Shown: piece by piece, positions 1 through 9,653 of the stretch | How the letters are laid out: every line of letters starts with the position of its first letter | How positions within the stretch are numbered: position 1 is the first letter of the stretch | Assembly: GCA_027486415.1 (NCBI GenBank) | Contig: JAIXPC010000008.1 | Location: forward strand, 62,001 to 126,000 | Reading direction: 5' to 3' | From: Sphingomonadales bacterium | GTDB taxonomy: Bacteria; Pseudomonadota; Alphaproteobacteria; Sphingomonadales; Sphingomonadaceae | DNA length: 64,000 nt | The notes under the pieces: model-generated | The model's input: the letters and a program-made list of their open reading frames with translations, nothing else | Told to the model about the DNA's origin: nothing | Database searches by the model: none | Program-made: the position numbers and the translations under genes

Positions 1-1
1 G

Positions 2-355
2 ACCGATAGCGGGATGATCGACGCGCCGCTGGCCAAAGTGTCGACCGCTGCTGCCGGCTGGCGGATGATTGTTGACGCTGGCGGACGCAAGGCGCGCACC
101 GGCTGGCAAATTCTCGACCAAACCACGAAACTGGTGGCCTTCCGCCCGGAAACCGGCCGCACCCACCAGATCCGGGTGCATGCCGCCCATATCGGCTGCC
201 CGATTGCCGGTGATCCGGTTTATGGCGACGGCGTCGGCCCGATGCGGCTGCACGCGCAGTCGCTGGCGATCACCCTGCCCGATGGCAGCCGGCTGGCGGT
301 CAGCTGCGATCCGCCGGCTGACTGGCCGTCCGCACCCGGCCCTGAAAGCCGATGA
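2..355 (+). CDS. RluA-family 23S rRNA pseudouridine synthase, C-terminal part (5' end outside window)
   Basis: This open frame runs in from the left edge and stops at 355, so only about the last 117 residues are present. The segment FRPETGRTHQIRVHAAHIGC is the hallmark C-terminal motif of RluA/RluC/RluD pseudouridine synthases, followed by the usual GDPVYGDG and LHAQSLA elements. These enzymes isomerise uridine to pseudouridine in rRNA or tRNA. The catalytic Asp of the HRLD motif lies upstream of the window. Which RluA subtype this is cannot be told. Its last 56 bases overlap the end of the convergent RpiR-type gene. Confidence 0.9.
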   Translation, partial: TDSGMIDAPLAKVSTAAAGWRMIVDAGGRKARTGWQILDQTTKLVAFRPETGRTHQIRVHAAHIGCPIAGDPVYGDGVGPMRLHAQSLAITLPDGSRLAVSCDPPADWPSAPGPESR

Positions 356-1160
356 CGTCGCTGTAATTCTCGGCCAGCACGGCGAGGCGCTGGTGCACCA
401 CATCCGGCCCGATCTTCTGCACCACGCCATCGACCAGCAGGTTGAGCAGCGAGGCCAGCGCCGAGTTCATGTCCCAGAAATGGCCCAGCGCCACTTCGGC
501 GGTGAGGATGTGCGGGGTGAGATCGCGCGCCCACGGGCAATAGGGATCGGTGATCACCACCAGCGGGCGCTGCATGGCCGCCACCTTTTCGGCGAGCAGG
601 CGGAACTGGCGGGAATAGCGCCGCACGTCGACAGCGACGAACACATCGTCCGGCCCGGCATCTACCACCACGTCCAGGATGCCGGCCGCCACGTCGATCG
701 GCGCGACATGGGGGCGGACATAGGAGAGGTGGCGGGCAAAGCCGGTCGCCAGCCCGGCCTCCGTCTGGAAGCCGGCAACATGAACGCGCGGGGCGGTGGC
801 CAGCAGCGCCACCACGGCGGCCCATTCCGGCGTTTCGGCCTGCGCGTAAACGCCGGCAATCGCTTCGGTTTCGGCCTTCAGCCGGGCGTCGGCGCTGGGC
901 GCCGGGCGGGTCAGCAGCCACGGTGCATCGCGGGCATCGTCGCGCAGATCATCCTTCAGCGCCGACAGATTGTCATAGCCCAGGCTCTTGATCAGCCGCG
1001 CCACGGTCATCGCCGAGACGCCCACGCGCTGCCCGATCGACGCGGCGGTTTCAAAGGGCAGCTGCCCCAGATTGTCGGCCAGCCAGCCGGCAATCATCCG
1101 TTCCGAAACGGTGAGCCGATCATAGCGTTCGGCAAGCCGCTGGGCGACGCGCGAGGTCAT
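300..1160 (-). CDS. MurR/RpiR-family transcriptional regulator
   Basis: The 286-residue product has an N-terminal RpiR helix-turn-helix (about residues 1-75, recognition part near VGVSAMTVARLIKSLGY) and a C-terminal SIS sugar-phosphate isomerase-like domain (about 105-260). RpiR regulators usually sense phosphosugars and control sugar or amino-sugar catabolism, but no such operon lies beside it. Upstream, in the same direction, is an exported acylase/amidohydrolase pair, separated by 46 bp, so cotranscription is possible. The ligand is unknown. Confidence 0.88.
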   Translation of the reverse strand: MTSRVAQRLAERYDRLTVSERMIAGWLADNLGQLPFETAASIGQRVGVSAMTVARLIKSLGYDNLSALKDDLRDDARDAPWLLTRPAPSADARLKAETEAIAGVYAQAETPEWAAVVALLATAPRVHVAGFQTEAGLATGFARHLSYVRPHVAPIDVAAGILDVVVDAGPDDVFVAVDVRRYSRQFRLLAEKVAAMQRPLVVITDPYCPWARDLTPHILTAEVALGHFWDMNSALASLLNLLVDGVVQKIGPDVVHQRLAVLAENYSDVIGFQGRVRTASQPADRS

Positions 1161-1206
1161 GTGCGCTGGATAACAGTTATCGCCGCGCGTGCAACATCAC
1201 ACGCGG

Positions 1207-3255
1207 TCAGAACCGCACCGTCTTCCATTCCTCGCGCACGAACATCGGCGATTGATCGGCATAGTGCGGCGACGCACGCCGGATGGTGGCAGCGCCGAAC
1301 TGGTGGATCGACCGTGATTGCACCACGCCCGATTTCGGCCATTCCACCAGCATGATGAAGCCATCGCCATTGTCGGCCACGCGGCGGCCATCTTCGGCCT
1401 TGTGGGCATAGATGGCGCGCAGCGTGTCGGGGCCGCCAAACACCGGCAGGTCCTTCGGCCCGTGGCGCAGGCGCTGGAATTCGGCCAGCGGCACGTCGAG
1501 CCGCCCGAATGTGCCCTTCAACCAGTTGACGCTTTCACGCAGTTTCGGTTCGGCCGGCGGCAGCGGGTCGCCGCGATAGACTTCGCGGCCCACCGATGCC
1601 ATCACCGCGACCGCCAGCGCATCGGCCGGGCCGCGGCCATCGGCCGTCCAGTCCCAGCGGCGCAGCAGATCCTGCGCGGCTTTCAGATCGGGTTTGCCGC
1701 TGGTGTCCAGCGCCAGCACGCTTTCCATCCACTTGCCGGCCGGCGAGGCGCGGCTGTAGCCCTTGTCGAACTTGATCCGCAGCAGCGCCGCCCGGCTGAT
1801 CGGGCCGTTCACTTCAGCAAACATTTCGGCATAGCGGTGCATGCGGTTGGTCTTGTGGGTTTCGATGCCCATCTCGGCGGCGAAATCGCCAGGCACCGGG
1901 TTCTGGCCCGGCGCGGTGGATACCCACGGCACGTTGTTGGCATTGGCCACCCAGCCCGCCGCCGGATCGATGGTGTTGGGCAGGGCGCGGAACGGCAGAT
2001 AGCTCGTCCACAACGCTGCCGACGTGTCACCCGGCAGCACGCCCTTCCAGTCGAAACCCGGGCGGCGCGCCGGGAACTTGGCGTTGTAGATCATCGCCAC
2101 GTGGCCCGCCTTGTCGGCATAGACGAAGTTGGTCGCCGGCACGCCCTGCCCGGCCATGATCGCCTGCCATTCGGCAAAATCCTTCGCCTTGTTCAGGCGA
2201 TAATATTGCTCCACCTGCGCCACTTCGCCGATGCCGGCATGGCGGATGGCAAAGCCGCCCAGATCATTCAGGATCACCGCGCCGTGGCGGCTGCGATAGA
2301 CGGTGCGCGGGATCGGCAGCACCAGCGGCCCCAGCCGCACCCGCAGCCACACGCGCTTCGCTTCCAGCGGCAACCACTTGCCATCAAACCGATATTGCGT
2401 GCGATCGGCGTTGAGCACGAGCTTGTAGGTATCGATCAGGTCCGGCCGGTTGACGGTGTTGCCCCAGCCCAGGTTCCTGTTGTGGCCGAGCAGCGGGAAC
2501 GGCGCGCCGGGGAAATTGGCGCCGGCGAAATCCCAGCCTTCATCGGAATGCACCACCAGTTCCCACCACGACACGCCGCCTTCCCACGGCTGGTGGCTGT
2601 TGATGATCAGGCGGGTGGTGGCATCATCCGACCGGGCTGCGGCGATGGCAAAGCCGTTGCTGCCGCGTTCATCCACCGGGCCGGAATCGCGCGGCGGCAA
2701 CTTGCCTTCGGCCAGCGGGCCGAGCACCCGCTCCATGCCGAAGAAGAAGGGGGAGCGCAGCACGAAGCCGGCCACAACGTCGCGTCCTGTCACCGGGAAC
2801 AGGCCCTGCAGGCGCAATTCATGGCCATGGCCGCGGGCATAATCGTTCAGCCCCTGCGCATAGGCTTCGACCAGCGCGCGGGTGGCGGGGGACAGGCTGT
2901 TGTAACCGCGATCCGCCACGCCGCGCGCATCGAGCAGGTGGCCGGCGAAATCGAGCTTGGCGCCCTCCTCCCCCAATATCGCGCCAGCGCGGCCGCGCAC
3001 GGCGGCGAGCACTTCCTCCAGATTGCGGAAATCATCCTCGGCATGGGCCACCGCGATGCCATAGGCGACATCGGCGTCCGTCTTGCCGTGGATGTGCGGC
3101 ACGCCCCAGTTGTCGCGCTCGATCCGCACGTTCCGCACCCGCACCGGATCGGCGTCAGGCGGCGATGCGGTGAAGGCATCCCACGTCGACAAGCCGACGA
3201 CGACAGCAGCAACCGAAATGCTGCTCCAGAAAAGACCGGTGAACCAGCGCGGCAT
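1207..3255 (-). CDS. Penicillin acylase family (Ntn) amidohydrolase
   Basis: The 682-residue protein starts with a hydrophobic N-terminal segment (about residues 5-28, a signal peptide or anchor) and has the penicillin acylase family layout: alpha region, short spacer, then beta chain. The autoproteolytic junction is visible at ERGSNGFAIAAARS, placing the nucleophile at Ser199 after Gly198, and NSHQPW follows as in the family. Members hydrolyse amide bonds of beta-lactams, N-acyl-homoserine lactones or N-acyl amino acids in the periplasm; the substrate here is unknown. Its ATG overlaps the stop of the upstream amidohydrolase gene (TGATG), so the two are translationally coupled. Confidence 0.9.
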   Translation of the reverse strand: MPRWFTGLFWSSISVAAVVVGLSTWDAFTASPPDADPVRVRNVRIERDNWGVPHIHGKTDADVAYGIAVAHAEDDFRNLEEVLAAVRGRAGAILGEEGAKLDFAGHLLDARGVADRGYNSLSPATRALVEAYAQGLNDYARGHGHELRLQGLFPVTGRDVVAGFVLRSPFFFGMERVLGPLAEGKLPPRDSGPVDERGSNGFAIAAARSDDATTRLIINSHQPWEGGVSWWELVVHSDEGWDFAGANFPGAPFPLLGHNRNLGWGNTVNRPDLIDTYKLVLNADRTQYRFDGKWLPLEAKRVWLRVRLGPLVLPIPRTVYRSRHGAVILNDLGGFAIRHAGIGEVAQVEQYYRLNKAKDFAEWQAIMAGQGVPATNFVYADKAGHVAMIYNAKFPARRPGFDWKGVLPGDTSAALWTSYLPFRALPNTIDPAAGWVANANNVPWVSTAPGQNPVPGDFAAEMGIETHKTNRMHRYAEMFAEVNGPISRAALLRIKFDKGYSRASPAGKWMESVLALDTSGKPDLKAAQDLLRRWDWTADGRGPADALAVAVMASVGREVYRGDPLPPAEPKLRESVNWLKGTFGRLDVPLAEFQRLRHGPKDLPVFGGPDTLRAIYAHKAEDGRRVADNGDGFIMLVEWPKSGVVQSRSIHQFGAATIRRASPHYADQSPMFVREEWKTVRF

Positions 3256-4526
3256 CAGCGGGCGTCTTTGGCGATCTGGCCGCCCTTCACCACCACCTTC
3301 ACGTCACGCAGCACGGCCACGTCGCGCGACGGATCACCGGCCACCGCGATGATGTCGGCAAAGCGGCCCGGTGCGATCTGGCCCACGTCGCCGTCACGCC
3401 CCAGCGCCTCGGCGGCGCGGATGGTGGCGGCGCGGATCGCATCCACCGGCGTCATCCCCCATTCCACCATCTTGCCAAACTGGCGGGCATTGTCGCCGTG
3501 CGGATAGACGCCGGCATCGCTGCCGAACACCATCTTCACGCCGGCCTTCCACGCCGCCTGGAAGGTCTGGCGCTGCTTCAGCCCGATGGCGCGTTCCTTG
3601 GCGAGATTCTCCTCCGGCACGCCATTCTTCGCGCCTTCGGCCAGGATATAATCGTCGTTGTAGATATCCATCGAGAAGGCGGTGCCAAACTGCTTGGCCA
3701 GCGCAAAAGCTTCGGCATCGGCCAGGCTGGCGTGCTCGATGGTGTCGGCCTTCGCCCTGATCGCCGCCTTGATGCCGTCGGCGCCGTGGGCGTGGACAGC
3801 AACCTTCATCCGCAGCCGGTGGGCTTCGTCCACCAGCGCGTCCATCTCCTCCTGCGTCAGCTGCTGGCCATCGACGGTATCGCGCGCCGAAAACACCCCG
3901 CCGGTGGCGCAATATTTGATCACATCCGCGCCGAACTTGTGCATCTCCCGCACCTTCTCGCGGAAGCCTTGCGGGCCCGACGCCACCCCGCGGCGATCGA
4001 CCTCGATGCCCGGCGGGAAGCGATTGTCGTCACAATGGCCGCCGGTCGCGCCGATGGCATAGGCCGCCGGCACGATGCGCGGGCCGGCAATTACGCCTTC
4101 ATCGATCGCCTGTTTCAGGCCCACATCGGCAAAATCGGCTGAACCGACATTGCGGACGGTGGTGAAGCCGGCATTCAACGTGCGGACGGCATTGGCCGTG
4201 CCCACCGCCGTCCAGAACGGGCGCACGTGGGTCAGATCGGCCATGAAGCCCAGCGCCGGATCGCTGGTCAGGTGCACGTGCATGTCGATCAGGCCGGGCA
4301 GGATGGTCAGATCGCCAAGATCGATGCGCTTGCCATCGGTGGCGACCAGCTCGCCCTGGCGGCCGACCTTGGTGATGCGGCCATCCTCGGCAACGATGAT
4401 CGGCTTTTCGATGATCCTGCCGGTGGCGACATCCAGCATACGCGCCGCCGTGATCACCACGGTTTCGGCACTGGCCGCCGTGCTGGCCAGCAAGGCCAAT
4501 GCCGTCAATGCGATGCGCGTCGTCAT
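3255..4526 (-). CDS. Exported metal-dependent amidohydrolase (imidazolonepropionase/Xaa-Pro dipeptidase-like)
   Basis: The 423-residue product has a signal peptide (cleavage probably after ASA at residue 20) and a full amidohydrolase-superfamily metal site: HVH at 83-85, a candidate carbamylated Lys at 204 (VIKYCATGG), HAH at 245-247, EHAS with His265, and Asp337 in FGSDAG. This combination is typical of the exported binuclear zinc peptidase/amidohydrolases that act on N-acyl or Xaa-Pro dipeptides. It is the first gene of a coupled pair with the penicillin-acylase homologue, which suggests sequential or complementary cleavage of exogenous amides. Substrate is inference only. Confidence 0.9.
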   Translation of the reverse strand: MTTRIALTALALLASTAASAETVVITAARMLDVATGRIIEKPIIVAEDGRITKVGRQGELVATDGKRIDLGDLTILPGLIDMHVHLTSDPALGFMADLTHVRPFWTAVGTANAVRTLNAGFTTVRNVGSADFADVGLKQAIDEGVIAGPRIVPAAYAIGATGGHCDDNRFPPGIEVDRRGVASGPQGFREKVREMHKFGADVIKYCATGGVFSARDTVDGQQLTQEEMDALVDEAHRLRMKVAVHAHGADGIKAAIRAKADTIEHASLADAEAFALAKQFGTAFSMDIYNDDYILAEGAKNGVPEENLAKERAIGLKQRQTFQAAWKAGVKMVFGSDAGVYPHGDNARQFGKMVEWGMTPVDAIRAATIRAAEALGRDGDVGQIAPGRFADIIAVAGDPSRDVAVLRDVKVVVKGGQIAKDAR

Positions 4527-4586
4527 GCGTCCTGCTCCCCTGATGCGCCGGCATGGTTAGGGGCAGCGGCGCGACGCCGCAAGGGT

Positions 4587-5615
4587 TCAGCGCGCGCGTT
4601 CCAGCCGGCGCCGTTCCCACGCCAGCGCATGGCCCACCATTGTCTGCAGGTTCTCGAACCGCGGCTCCCAGCCCAGCAGGTCGCGGGCCTGGCTGTGCGC
4701 GACCAGAACCGCCGGATCGCCGGCACGGCGCGGGCCGTTGTGGCGCGGGATTTGCTGGCCCGACACCGCTTCCAGCGCATCAAGAACCTCGATCACCGAT
4801 GCGCCGCGGCCATAGCCCAGGTTGACCGCGTGATACTGGCCGGGATCGGCCAGACAGGCGCGCAGCAGCAGCAGATGCGCTTCGGCCAGATCGGTGACGT
4901 GGACATAATCGCGCACGCCGGTGCCATCGGGCGTCGGGTAATCGGTGCCAAAGATGGTGAAGCTGTCGCGCTGGCCGGTCAGCACGTGGCAGGCCAGTTC
5001 AATGAGGTGGTGCGGGTGCTGGCTGGCCTGACCCGAACGCAGCTGCGGATCGGCACCGGCCACGTTGAAATAGCGCGGGCAGGCGACGGAGAAGTGCCGG
5101 TTGGCCGCCACCATGTCGGCCAGCGCCCGTTCGGCAAAGGCCTTTGACCAGCCATAGGGATTGATCGGTGCGACGGGCGCGGTGACGGGCAATGGCTTGC
5201 CGCTGCCATCGCCATCGCCATAGACAGCGGCAGTGGAGGACAGCACGAACGCCCCCACTCCGCACGCCAGCGCGGTTTCGGCCAGGCTGAGCGTTTCGCC
5301 GAAGTTCTCGCGGTAATAAAGCGCCGGCTCGGCGACGGATTCGGCCACCGAAATGCGCGCGGCAAAGTGCAGGACGGCGCCGATGCCATGATCGCGCATG
5401 ACCTGTTCGATCAAGGCGCGATCCCCCGCCCGTCCTTCGACGAAGATCGCGCCATCGGGCACCAGTCCGCGGGTACCGGTGGACAGATCGTCCAGCACGA
5501 TGGTCTTCACGCCGCGATCGATCAGCGCCAGTGCGGCGTTGGAGCCGATATAGCCTGCACCCCCGGTGACGAGGACAGGCGGCAATTCGGCTTCGGAAAT
5601 GAGGGGGATCTGCAT
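4587..5615 (-). CDS. galE: UDP-glucose 4-epimerase
   Basis: The 342-residue protein is an extended SDR. It has the NAD motif TGGAGYIGSN (residues 18-26), the active-site pair Tyr154/Lys158 in NPYGWSK, Ser126-Ser127-Thr128 in LSSTAAVYG, and the GalE-type segments GDPAVLVAHS and LGYGRGASVIEV. It interconverts UDP-glucose and UDP-galactose (or the N-acetyl forms) in the cytoplasm for polysaccharide synthesis. It stands alone, with no other gal or exopolysaccharide genes beside it. A related 4-epimerase specificity is possible. Confidence 0.93.
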   Translation of the reverse strand: MQIPLISEAELPPVLVTGGAGYIGSNAALALIDRGVKTIVLDDLSTGTRGLVPDGAIFVEGRAGDRALIEQVMRDHGIGAVLHFAARISVAESVAEPALYYRENFGETLSLAETALACGVGAFVLSSTAAVYGDGDGSGKPLPVTAPVAPINPYGWSKAFAERALADMVAANRHFSVACPRYFNVAGADPQLRSGQASQHPHHLIELACHVLTGQRDSFTIFGTDYPTPDGTGVRDYVHVTDLAEAHLLLLRACLADPGQYHAVNLGYGRGASVIEVLDALEAVSGQQIPRHNGPRRAGDPAVLVAHSQARDLLGWEPRFENLQTMVGHALAWERRRLERAR

Positions 5616-5720
5616 GGCCCCTGCCTAACGCGCCACGGCGCAAGGCTCAATGCAGCAATTACCGATGATTATCGTTTGGGAAAGGGCGGAGGCTCGGGAT
5701 GCCTCCGCCATTCTTCACGC

Positions 5721-5797
5721 TGGTCGGGGCGAGAGGATTCGAACCTCCGGCCCCTGCCTCCCGAAGACAGTGCTCTACCAGGCTGAGCTACGCCCCG
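5721..5797 (-). tRNA. tRNA-Pro (anticodon CGG), CCA encoded
   Basis: The minus strand folds into a 77-nt cloverleaf. The acceptor arms CGGGGCG/CGCCCCG pair perfectly. The D arm is TAGCTCAGCCTGGTAGAG, the anticodon stem is CTGTC/GGCAG around the loop TTCGGGA (anticodon CGG, read at loop positions 3-5), and the T arm contains GGTTCGAATCC. Discriminator A and an encoded CCA complete it. It reads CCG, a preferred proline codon in this GC-rich genome. Confidence 0.97.
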
Positions 5798-5847
5798 ACG
5801 CTCGCGGAAGCGGCGCTATAGCCGCCGCTCCGGGGGAGTGCAACCGC

Positions 5848-7149
5848 TCAAAGCGCGATTTTCAGCATTTCGCGCACATCGACGATTTTTTCGCGCGGGG
5901 CACCGGCGCGGGCGGTGGCAGCTTCGGCTGCATCAATGCGCTGCCAGCCGGCAAAATCGCTGGCCGTCACACCGCGCGCTGCCAGCAGGGCGTCCAGCCC
6001 ATCGGGGCCAGCCTTGCCGCTGGCGGCGATGCCATCGGCCACCATCGCTTCCACCACGCTGAAACCATCGGGGCGGTTGGTGCCGATGGTGCCCGACGGC
6101 CCACGCCGCGCCCAGCCGCTGGCATAGAGCGCCGGCGCAATGCGGCCGGCATCATCCGTGGGAAAACGGCCCAGCTTTTCCGAGAAGTTCACCCCCGGGA
6201 TGGCGGCGGTGCGATAGCCGATGCAGGCGATGACCAGCCCGCACGGAATGGCGTGCAGCTCGCCGGTGCCCACCGCCTGGCCGTTTTCCAGCCGCGTCGT
6301 CTCGACGATCAGGCGTTCGGCCTTGCCGTGACCTTCAACCGCCACCGGGCGGCGGAAGAATTCGAAATTGATCGTGCCCGGCTTGTCGCCGCGTTCTGCC
6401 GCCGCAAAGCCGCGCAGGTGGGTGACCATTTTGCGCTGGCCGGGATCGAGCGCCGCATCGTCCGCTTCCGGCGGGAAATCGCCCGGCCGCACGATCGGAT
6501 GCGCGCGCACGAGATGGCCCAGTTCGCCGGCCTCCTTGGTGGTGAAGCTGGCCTGGTGGGGCCCGCGCCGGCCGATGATGTGGATGTCGCGCACCTGGCT
6601 CGCGGCCAGCACCTTAAGCGCGTGATCGGCGATGTCGGTGGTGCTCAGTTCCTCCACCGTCTTGGCCAGCACGCGGGCGCAATCGATGGCGACATTGCCG
6701 TTGCCGATGATGGCCGCCCCGTGGTGCGACAGGTCGATTTTCAGATGGGCATGATCGGGATGGCCATTGTACCAGCCGACGAACGCCGCCGACCCGATCA
6801 CGCCCGGCAGATCATCGCCCGGAATGCCGATCGGCTTGTCATGCGGCGCACCGACCGACAGCACCACCGCATCATACAGGCCGAGCAGATCGTCGATCGA
6901 CACGTCGCGGCCCAGCTCGACATTGCCCACCAGCCGCGTGCCCGGCGCCAGGTTGGTGGCCTCATACCGCTTGGTCACCGCCTTGATCGACTGGTGATCG
7001 GGGGCCACCCCGGCGCGGATCAGGCCGAACGGCGTCGGCAGGCGATCGATGATGTCGATGCGCACGCCCTCTCCCCACTGCTTCTGCGCGGCTTCGGCGG
7101 TGTAGTAACCGGCCGGGCCGGCCCCCACGATGGCGATGCTGATGGTCAA
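5848..7149 (-). CDS. FAD-dependent ferredoxin/adrenodoxin-type NADP+ reductase
   Basis: The 433-residue protein has two dinucleotide-binding motifs, GAGPAGYYTAEAA near the N-terminus (FAD) and GNGNVAIDCARVL near residue 150 (NADP), plus the adrenodoxin-reductase signatures FGLIRAGVAPDH and the C-terminal GTIGTNRPDGFSVVEAM. The family (FprA / adrenodoxin reductase) passes electrons from NADPH to ferredoxins or flavodoxins. No ferredoxin or P450 gene is nearby, so its partner is unknown. Length fits the family. It is probably monocistronic, between tRNA-Pro and a divergent GNAT gene. Confidence 0.9.
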   Translation of the reverse strand: MTISIAIVGAGPAGYYTAEAAQKQWGEGVRIDIIDRLPTPFGLIRAGVAPDHQSIKAVTKRYEATNLAPGTRLVGNVELGRDVSIDDLLGLYDAVVLSVGAPHDKPIGIPGDDLPGVIGSAAFVGWYNGHPDHAHLKIDLSHHGAAIIGNGNVAIDCARVLAKTVEELSTTDIADHALKVLAASQVRDIHIIGRRGPHQASFTTKEAGELGHLVRAHPIVRPGDFPPEADDAALDPGQRKMVTHLRGFAAAERGDKPGTINFEFFRRPVAVEGHGKAERLIVETTRLENGQAVGTGELHAIPCGLVIACIGYRTAAIPGVNFSEKLGRFPTDDAGRIAPALYASGWARRGPSGTIGTNRPDGFSVVEAMVADGIAASGKAGPDGLDALLAARGVTASDFAGWQRIDAAEAATARAGAPREKIVDVREMLKIAL

Positions 7150-7244
7150 GGCGTCTCTCCGTGAAAATCTGCCGCTCCGCTATTGCCGGGCGCGGCACGG
7201 GTCAAGCGGGCGCCGTGGTCGCGGCGGACAAGCTTTGCTATGCC

Positions 7245-7676
7245 ATGCCCATGCTGCGCTTGCGCCCCGCCACCCCCGCCGACGCCCCGGCCTGTTTCGC
7301 GCTGTGGCACGCCGCCGTTTCGGCCACCCACGATTTCCTCTCACCCGCCGATTTCGCCGCCATCGCAGCCGAGGTTCAGGCGATGCTGCCCACCGTGCCG
7401 ATGAAAGTGGCGGTGGACGCAAACGACGTGCCGCTCGGCTTCATGATCATGGACGGCACCCACATGGAGGCGCTGTTCATCGACCCCGCCGCCCACGGCC
7501 AGGGCATCGGCACGGCGCTGGTCAACAGCAACACCGGCCCCCTCACCACCGATGTGAATGAACAGAACGCCGGCGCCCTCGCCTTCTACCGCCGGCTCGG
7601 CTTCGTCCCCAGCGGTCGCAGTGCCAACGATGGCCAGGGCCGCCCCTACCCGCTAATCCACCTCGCCCGCCGCTGA
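7245..7676 (+). CDS. GNAT-family N-acetyltransferase (YjaB-like)
   Basis: The 143-residue product has the GNAT core: an acetyl-CoA loop at PAAHGQGIGTALV and the C-terminal DVNEQNAGALAFYRRLGF segment, then a GRS..DGQGRPYPLIHL tail very like that of YjaB-type enzymes. It would acetylate a small molecule or protein amine; the substrate is unknown. I chose ATG 7245 because the family N-terminus (LRLRPATPADAPA) begins just after it; ATG 7251 is the alternative, and a longer upstream extension looks non-conserved. It lies 55 bp ahead of lepA. Confidence 0.85.
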   Translation: MPMLRLRPATPADAPACFALWHAAVSATHDFLSPADFAAIAAEVQAMLPTVPMKVAVDANDVPLGFMIMDGTHMEALFIDPAAHGQGIGTALVNSNTGPLTTDVNEQNAGALAFYRRLGFVPSGRSANDGQGRPYPLIHLARR

Positions 7677-7731
7677 TCCCGCGACGGCCTGACCGTTGCA
7701 ACATGGCCACCGCCTGCTAAAGCCCATCCCC

Positions 7732-9540
7732 ATGTCCACGCCGCAAGACCGTATCCGCAATTTCTCGATCATCGCCCACATCGATCACGGGAAGTCCACG
7801 CTCGCCGATCGCCTGATCCAGACCACCGGCGGCCTTGCCGCGCGCGAGATGTCGGAACAGGTTCTCGACAACATGGACATCGAGAAGGAACGCGGCATCA
7901 CCATCAAGGCGCAGACGGTGCGCCTCGATTACAAGGCGTCCGACGGCAAGGATTATGTCCTCAACCTGATGGACACGCCCGGCCACGTCGACTTTGCCTA
8001 TGAAGTCTCGCGCTCCCTCGCCGCCTGCGAAGGCGCGCTGCTGGTGGTGGACGCGGCGCAAGGGGTGGAAGCCCAGACGCTCGCCAACGTCTACCAGTCC
8101 ATCGAGCATGATCATGAAATCGTGCCCGTCATCAACAAGATCGATCTGCCGTCCGCCGAACCGGAAAAGGTGAAGAAGGAGATCGAGGACATCATCGGCC
8201 TCGATGCGTCGGACGCGGTGCTCGCCTCCGCCAAGTCCGGCATCGGCATCACCGAAGTGCTGGAAGCCATCGTCAAGCGCATTCCCCCGCCCAAGGGTGA
8301 TCCCGCCAAGCCGCTGAAGGCCATGCTGGTCGACAGCTGGTACGATCCCTATCTGGGCGTCGTCGTGCTGGTGCGCGTGATCGATGGCACCATCAAGAAA
8401 GGCCAGCAGATCAAGTTCATGGCCGCCGACAGCGTGCACCTGGTGGACCGCGTCGGTGCCTTCCGCCCCAAGATCGAACAGTTCACCGAACTCGGCCCCG
8501 GCGAAGTCGGCTTCATCACCGCCCAGATCAAGGAAGTCGCCCAGGCCCGCGTGGGGGACACCATCACCGACGCGAAAAAGCCCGCCAACGAAGCCCTGCC
8601 TGGCTTCAAGGAAGTGCAGCCCGTGGTGTTCTGCGGCCTGTTCCCCACCGACGCCGCCGATTTCGAAAAACTGCGCGACAGCATCGCCAAGCTGCGCCTG
8701 AACGACGCCAGCTTCTCCTTCGAAATGGAAACCTCGGCGGCACTGGGCTTCGGCTTCCGCTGCGGCTTCCTCGGCCTGCTCCACCTCGAAATCATCCAGG
8801 AACGCCTGTCCCGCGAATATGATCTCGATCTGATCACCACCGCGCCATCGGTCGTCTATCACGTGCTGATGCGCGATGGCTCCACCATCGAACTGCACAA
8901 CCCCGCCGACATGCCCGACCCCTCATCGATCATGCAGATCGACGAACCGTGGATCGAAGCCACCATCTACGTGCCCGACGAATATCTCGGCTCCATCCTG
9001 AAACTCTGCCAGGATCGCCGCGGCATCCAGAAGAACCTCACCTACGTCGGCGGCCGCGCCCAGGTGGTGTACGACCTGCCGCTGAACGAAGTCGTGTTCG
9101 ATTTCTACGACCGCCTGAAATCCATCAGCCGCGGCTATGCCAGCTTCGACTATCACCAGACCGGCCACCGCGAAGGCGACCTGGTCAAGATGTCGATCAT
9201 GGTCAACATGGAGCCCGTCGACGCCCTCTCCATGATCGTCCACCGCAGCGCCGCCGAAGCGCGCGGCCGCCACATGTGCGAACGGATGAAAGACCTCATC
9301 CCCCGCCACCTGTTCAAGATCCCGATCCAGGCCGCCATCGGCGGCAAAGTCATCGCCCGGGAAACCATCGCCGCCCTGCGCAAGGACGTCACCGCCAAAT
9401 GCTACGGCGGCGACGCATCGCGCAAACGCAAGCTGCTGGACAAGCAGAAGGAAGGCAAGAAGCGGATGCGCCAGTATGGGAATGTGGACATCCCACAGGA
9501 GGCCTTCATCGCCGCGCTGCGGATGGGGGATGATAACTGA
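7732..9540 (+). CDS. lepA: Elongation factor 4 (LepA), ribosome back-translocase GTPase
   Basis: The 602-residue product carries the translational GTPase signature AHIDHGKST (G1), the G2 Thr in [15 protein letters not shown] (G3) and NKIDLP (G4), then EF-G-like domains and the LepA-specific C-terminus ([21 protein letters not shown], and the lysine-rich [14 protein letters not shown]). It binds the ribosome and remodels stalled or mistranslocated complexes. The start ATG 7732 gives the standard [21 protein letters not shown]-terminus; a longer frame upstream is not conserved. Confidence 0.97.
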   Translation: MSTPQDRIRNFSIIAHIDHGKSTLADRLIQTTGGLAAREMSEQVLDNMDIEKERGITIKAQTVRLDYKASDGKDYVLNLMDTPGHVDFAYEVSRSLAACEGALLVVDAAQGVEAQTLANVYQSIEHDHEIVPVINKIDLPSAEPEKVKKEIEDIIGLDASDAVLASAKSGIGITEVLEAIVKRIPPPKGDPAKPLKAMLVDSWYDPYLGVVVLVRVIDGTIKKGQQIKFMAADSVHLVDRVGAFRPKIEQFTELGPGEVGFITAQIKEVAQARVGDTITDAKKPANEALPGFKEVQPVVFCGLFPTDAADFEKLRDSIAKLRLNDASFSFEMETSAALGFGFRCGFLGLLHLEIIQERLSREYDLDLITTAPSVVYHVLMRDGSTIELHNPADMPDPSSIMQIDEPWIEATIYVPDEYLGSILKLCQDRRGIQKNLTYVGGRAQVVYDLPLNEVVFDFYDRLKSISRGYASFDYHQTGHREGDLVKMSIMVNMEPVDALSMIVHRSAAEARGRHMCERMKDLIPRHLFKIPIQAAIGGKVIARETIAALRKDVTAKCYGGDASRKRKLLDKQKEGKKRMRQYGNVDIPQEAFIAALRMGDDN

Positions 9541-9545
9541 GACTG

Positions 9546-9574
9546 CCGTGCATCCACGCTGACCGGATGCGCGG
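9546..9574 (+). terminator. Stem-loop just after lepA, possible 3' processing or termination signal
   Basis: A 10-bp stem (CCGTGCATCC at 9546-9555 with GGATGCGCGG at 9565-9574, one G-U pair) with a 9-nt loop sits 5 bp after the lepA stop. There is no T-run behind it, so an intrinsic terminator is not shown. It may protect the 3' end or assist Rho. Confidence 0.35.
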
Positions 9575-9653
9575 CCCCGCGAAGCCACACGGAACACCAA
9601 ACCCACTGCCGTATTGGCCGGCGGGGGCGTCTTAGCGATTTACTGTAATTTCC

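Noticed and set aside
1318-3507. Long plus-strand open frame opposite the penicillin-acylase gene
   Set aside because: The minus-strand product has a clear Ntn-hydrolase signature and signal segment, while the plus-strand translation is His/Arg/Gln-rich low-complexity without motifs.
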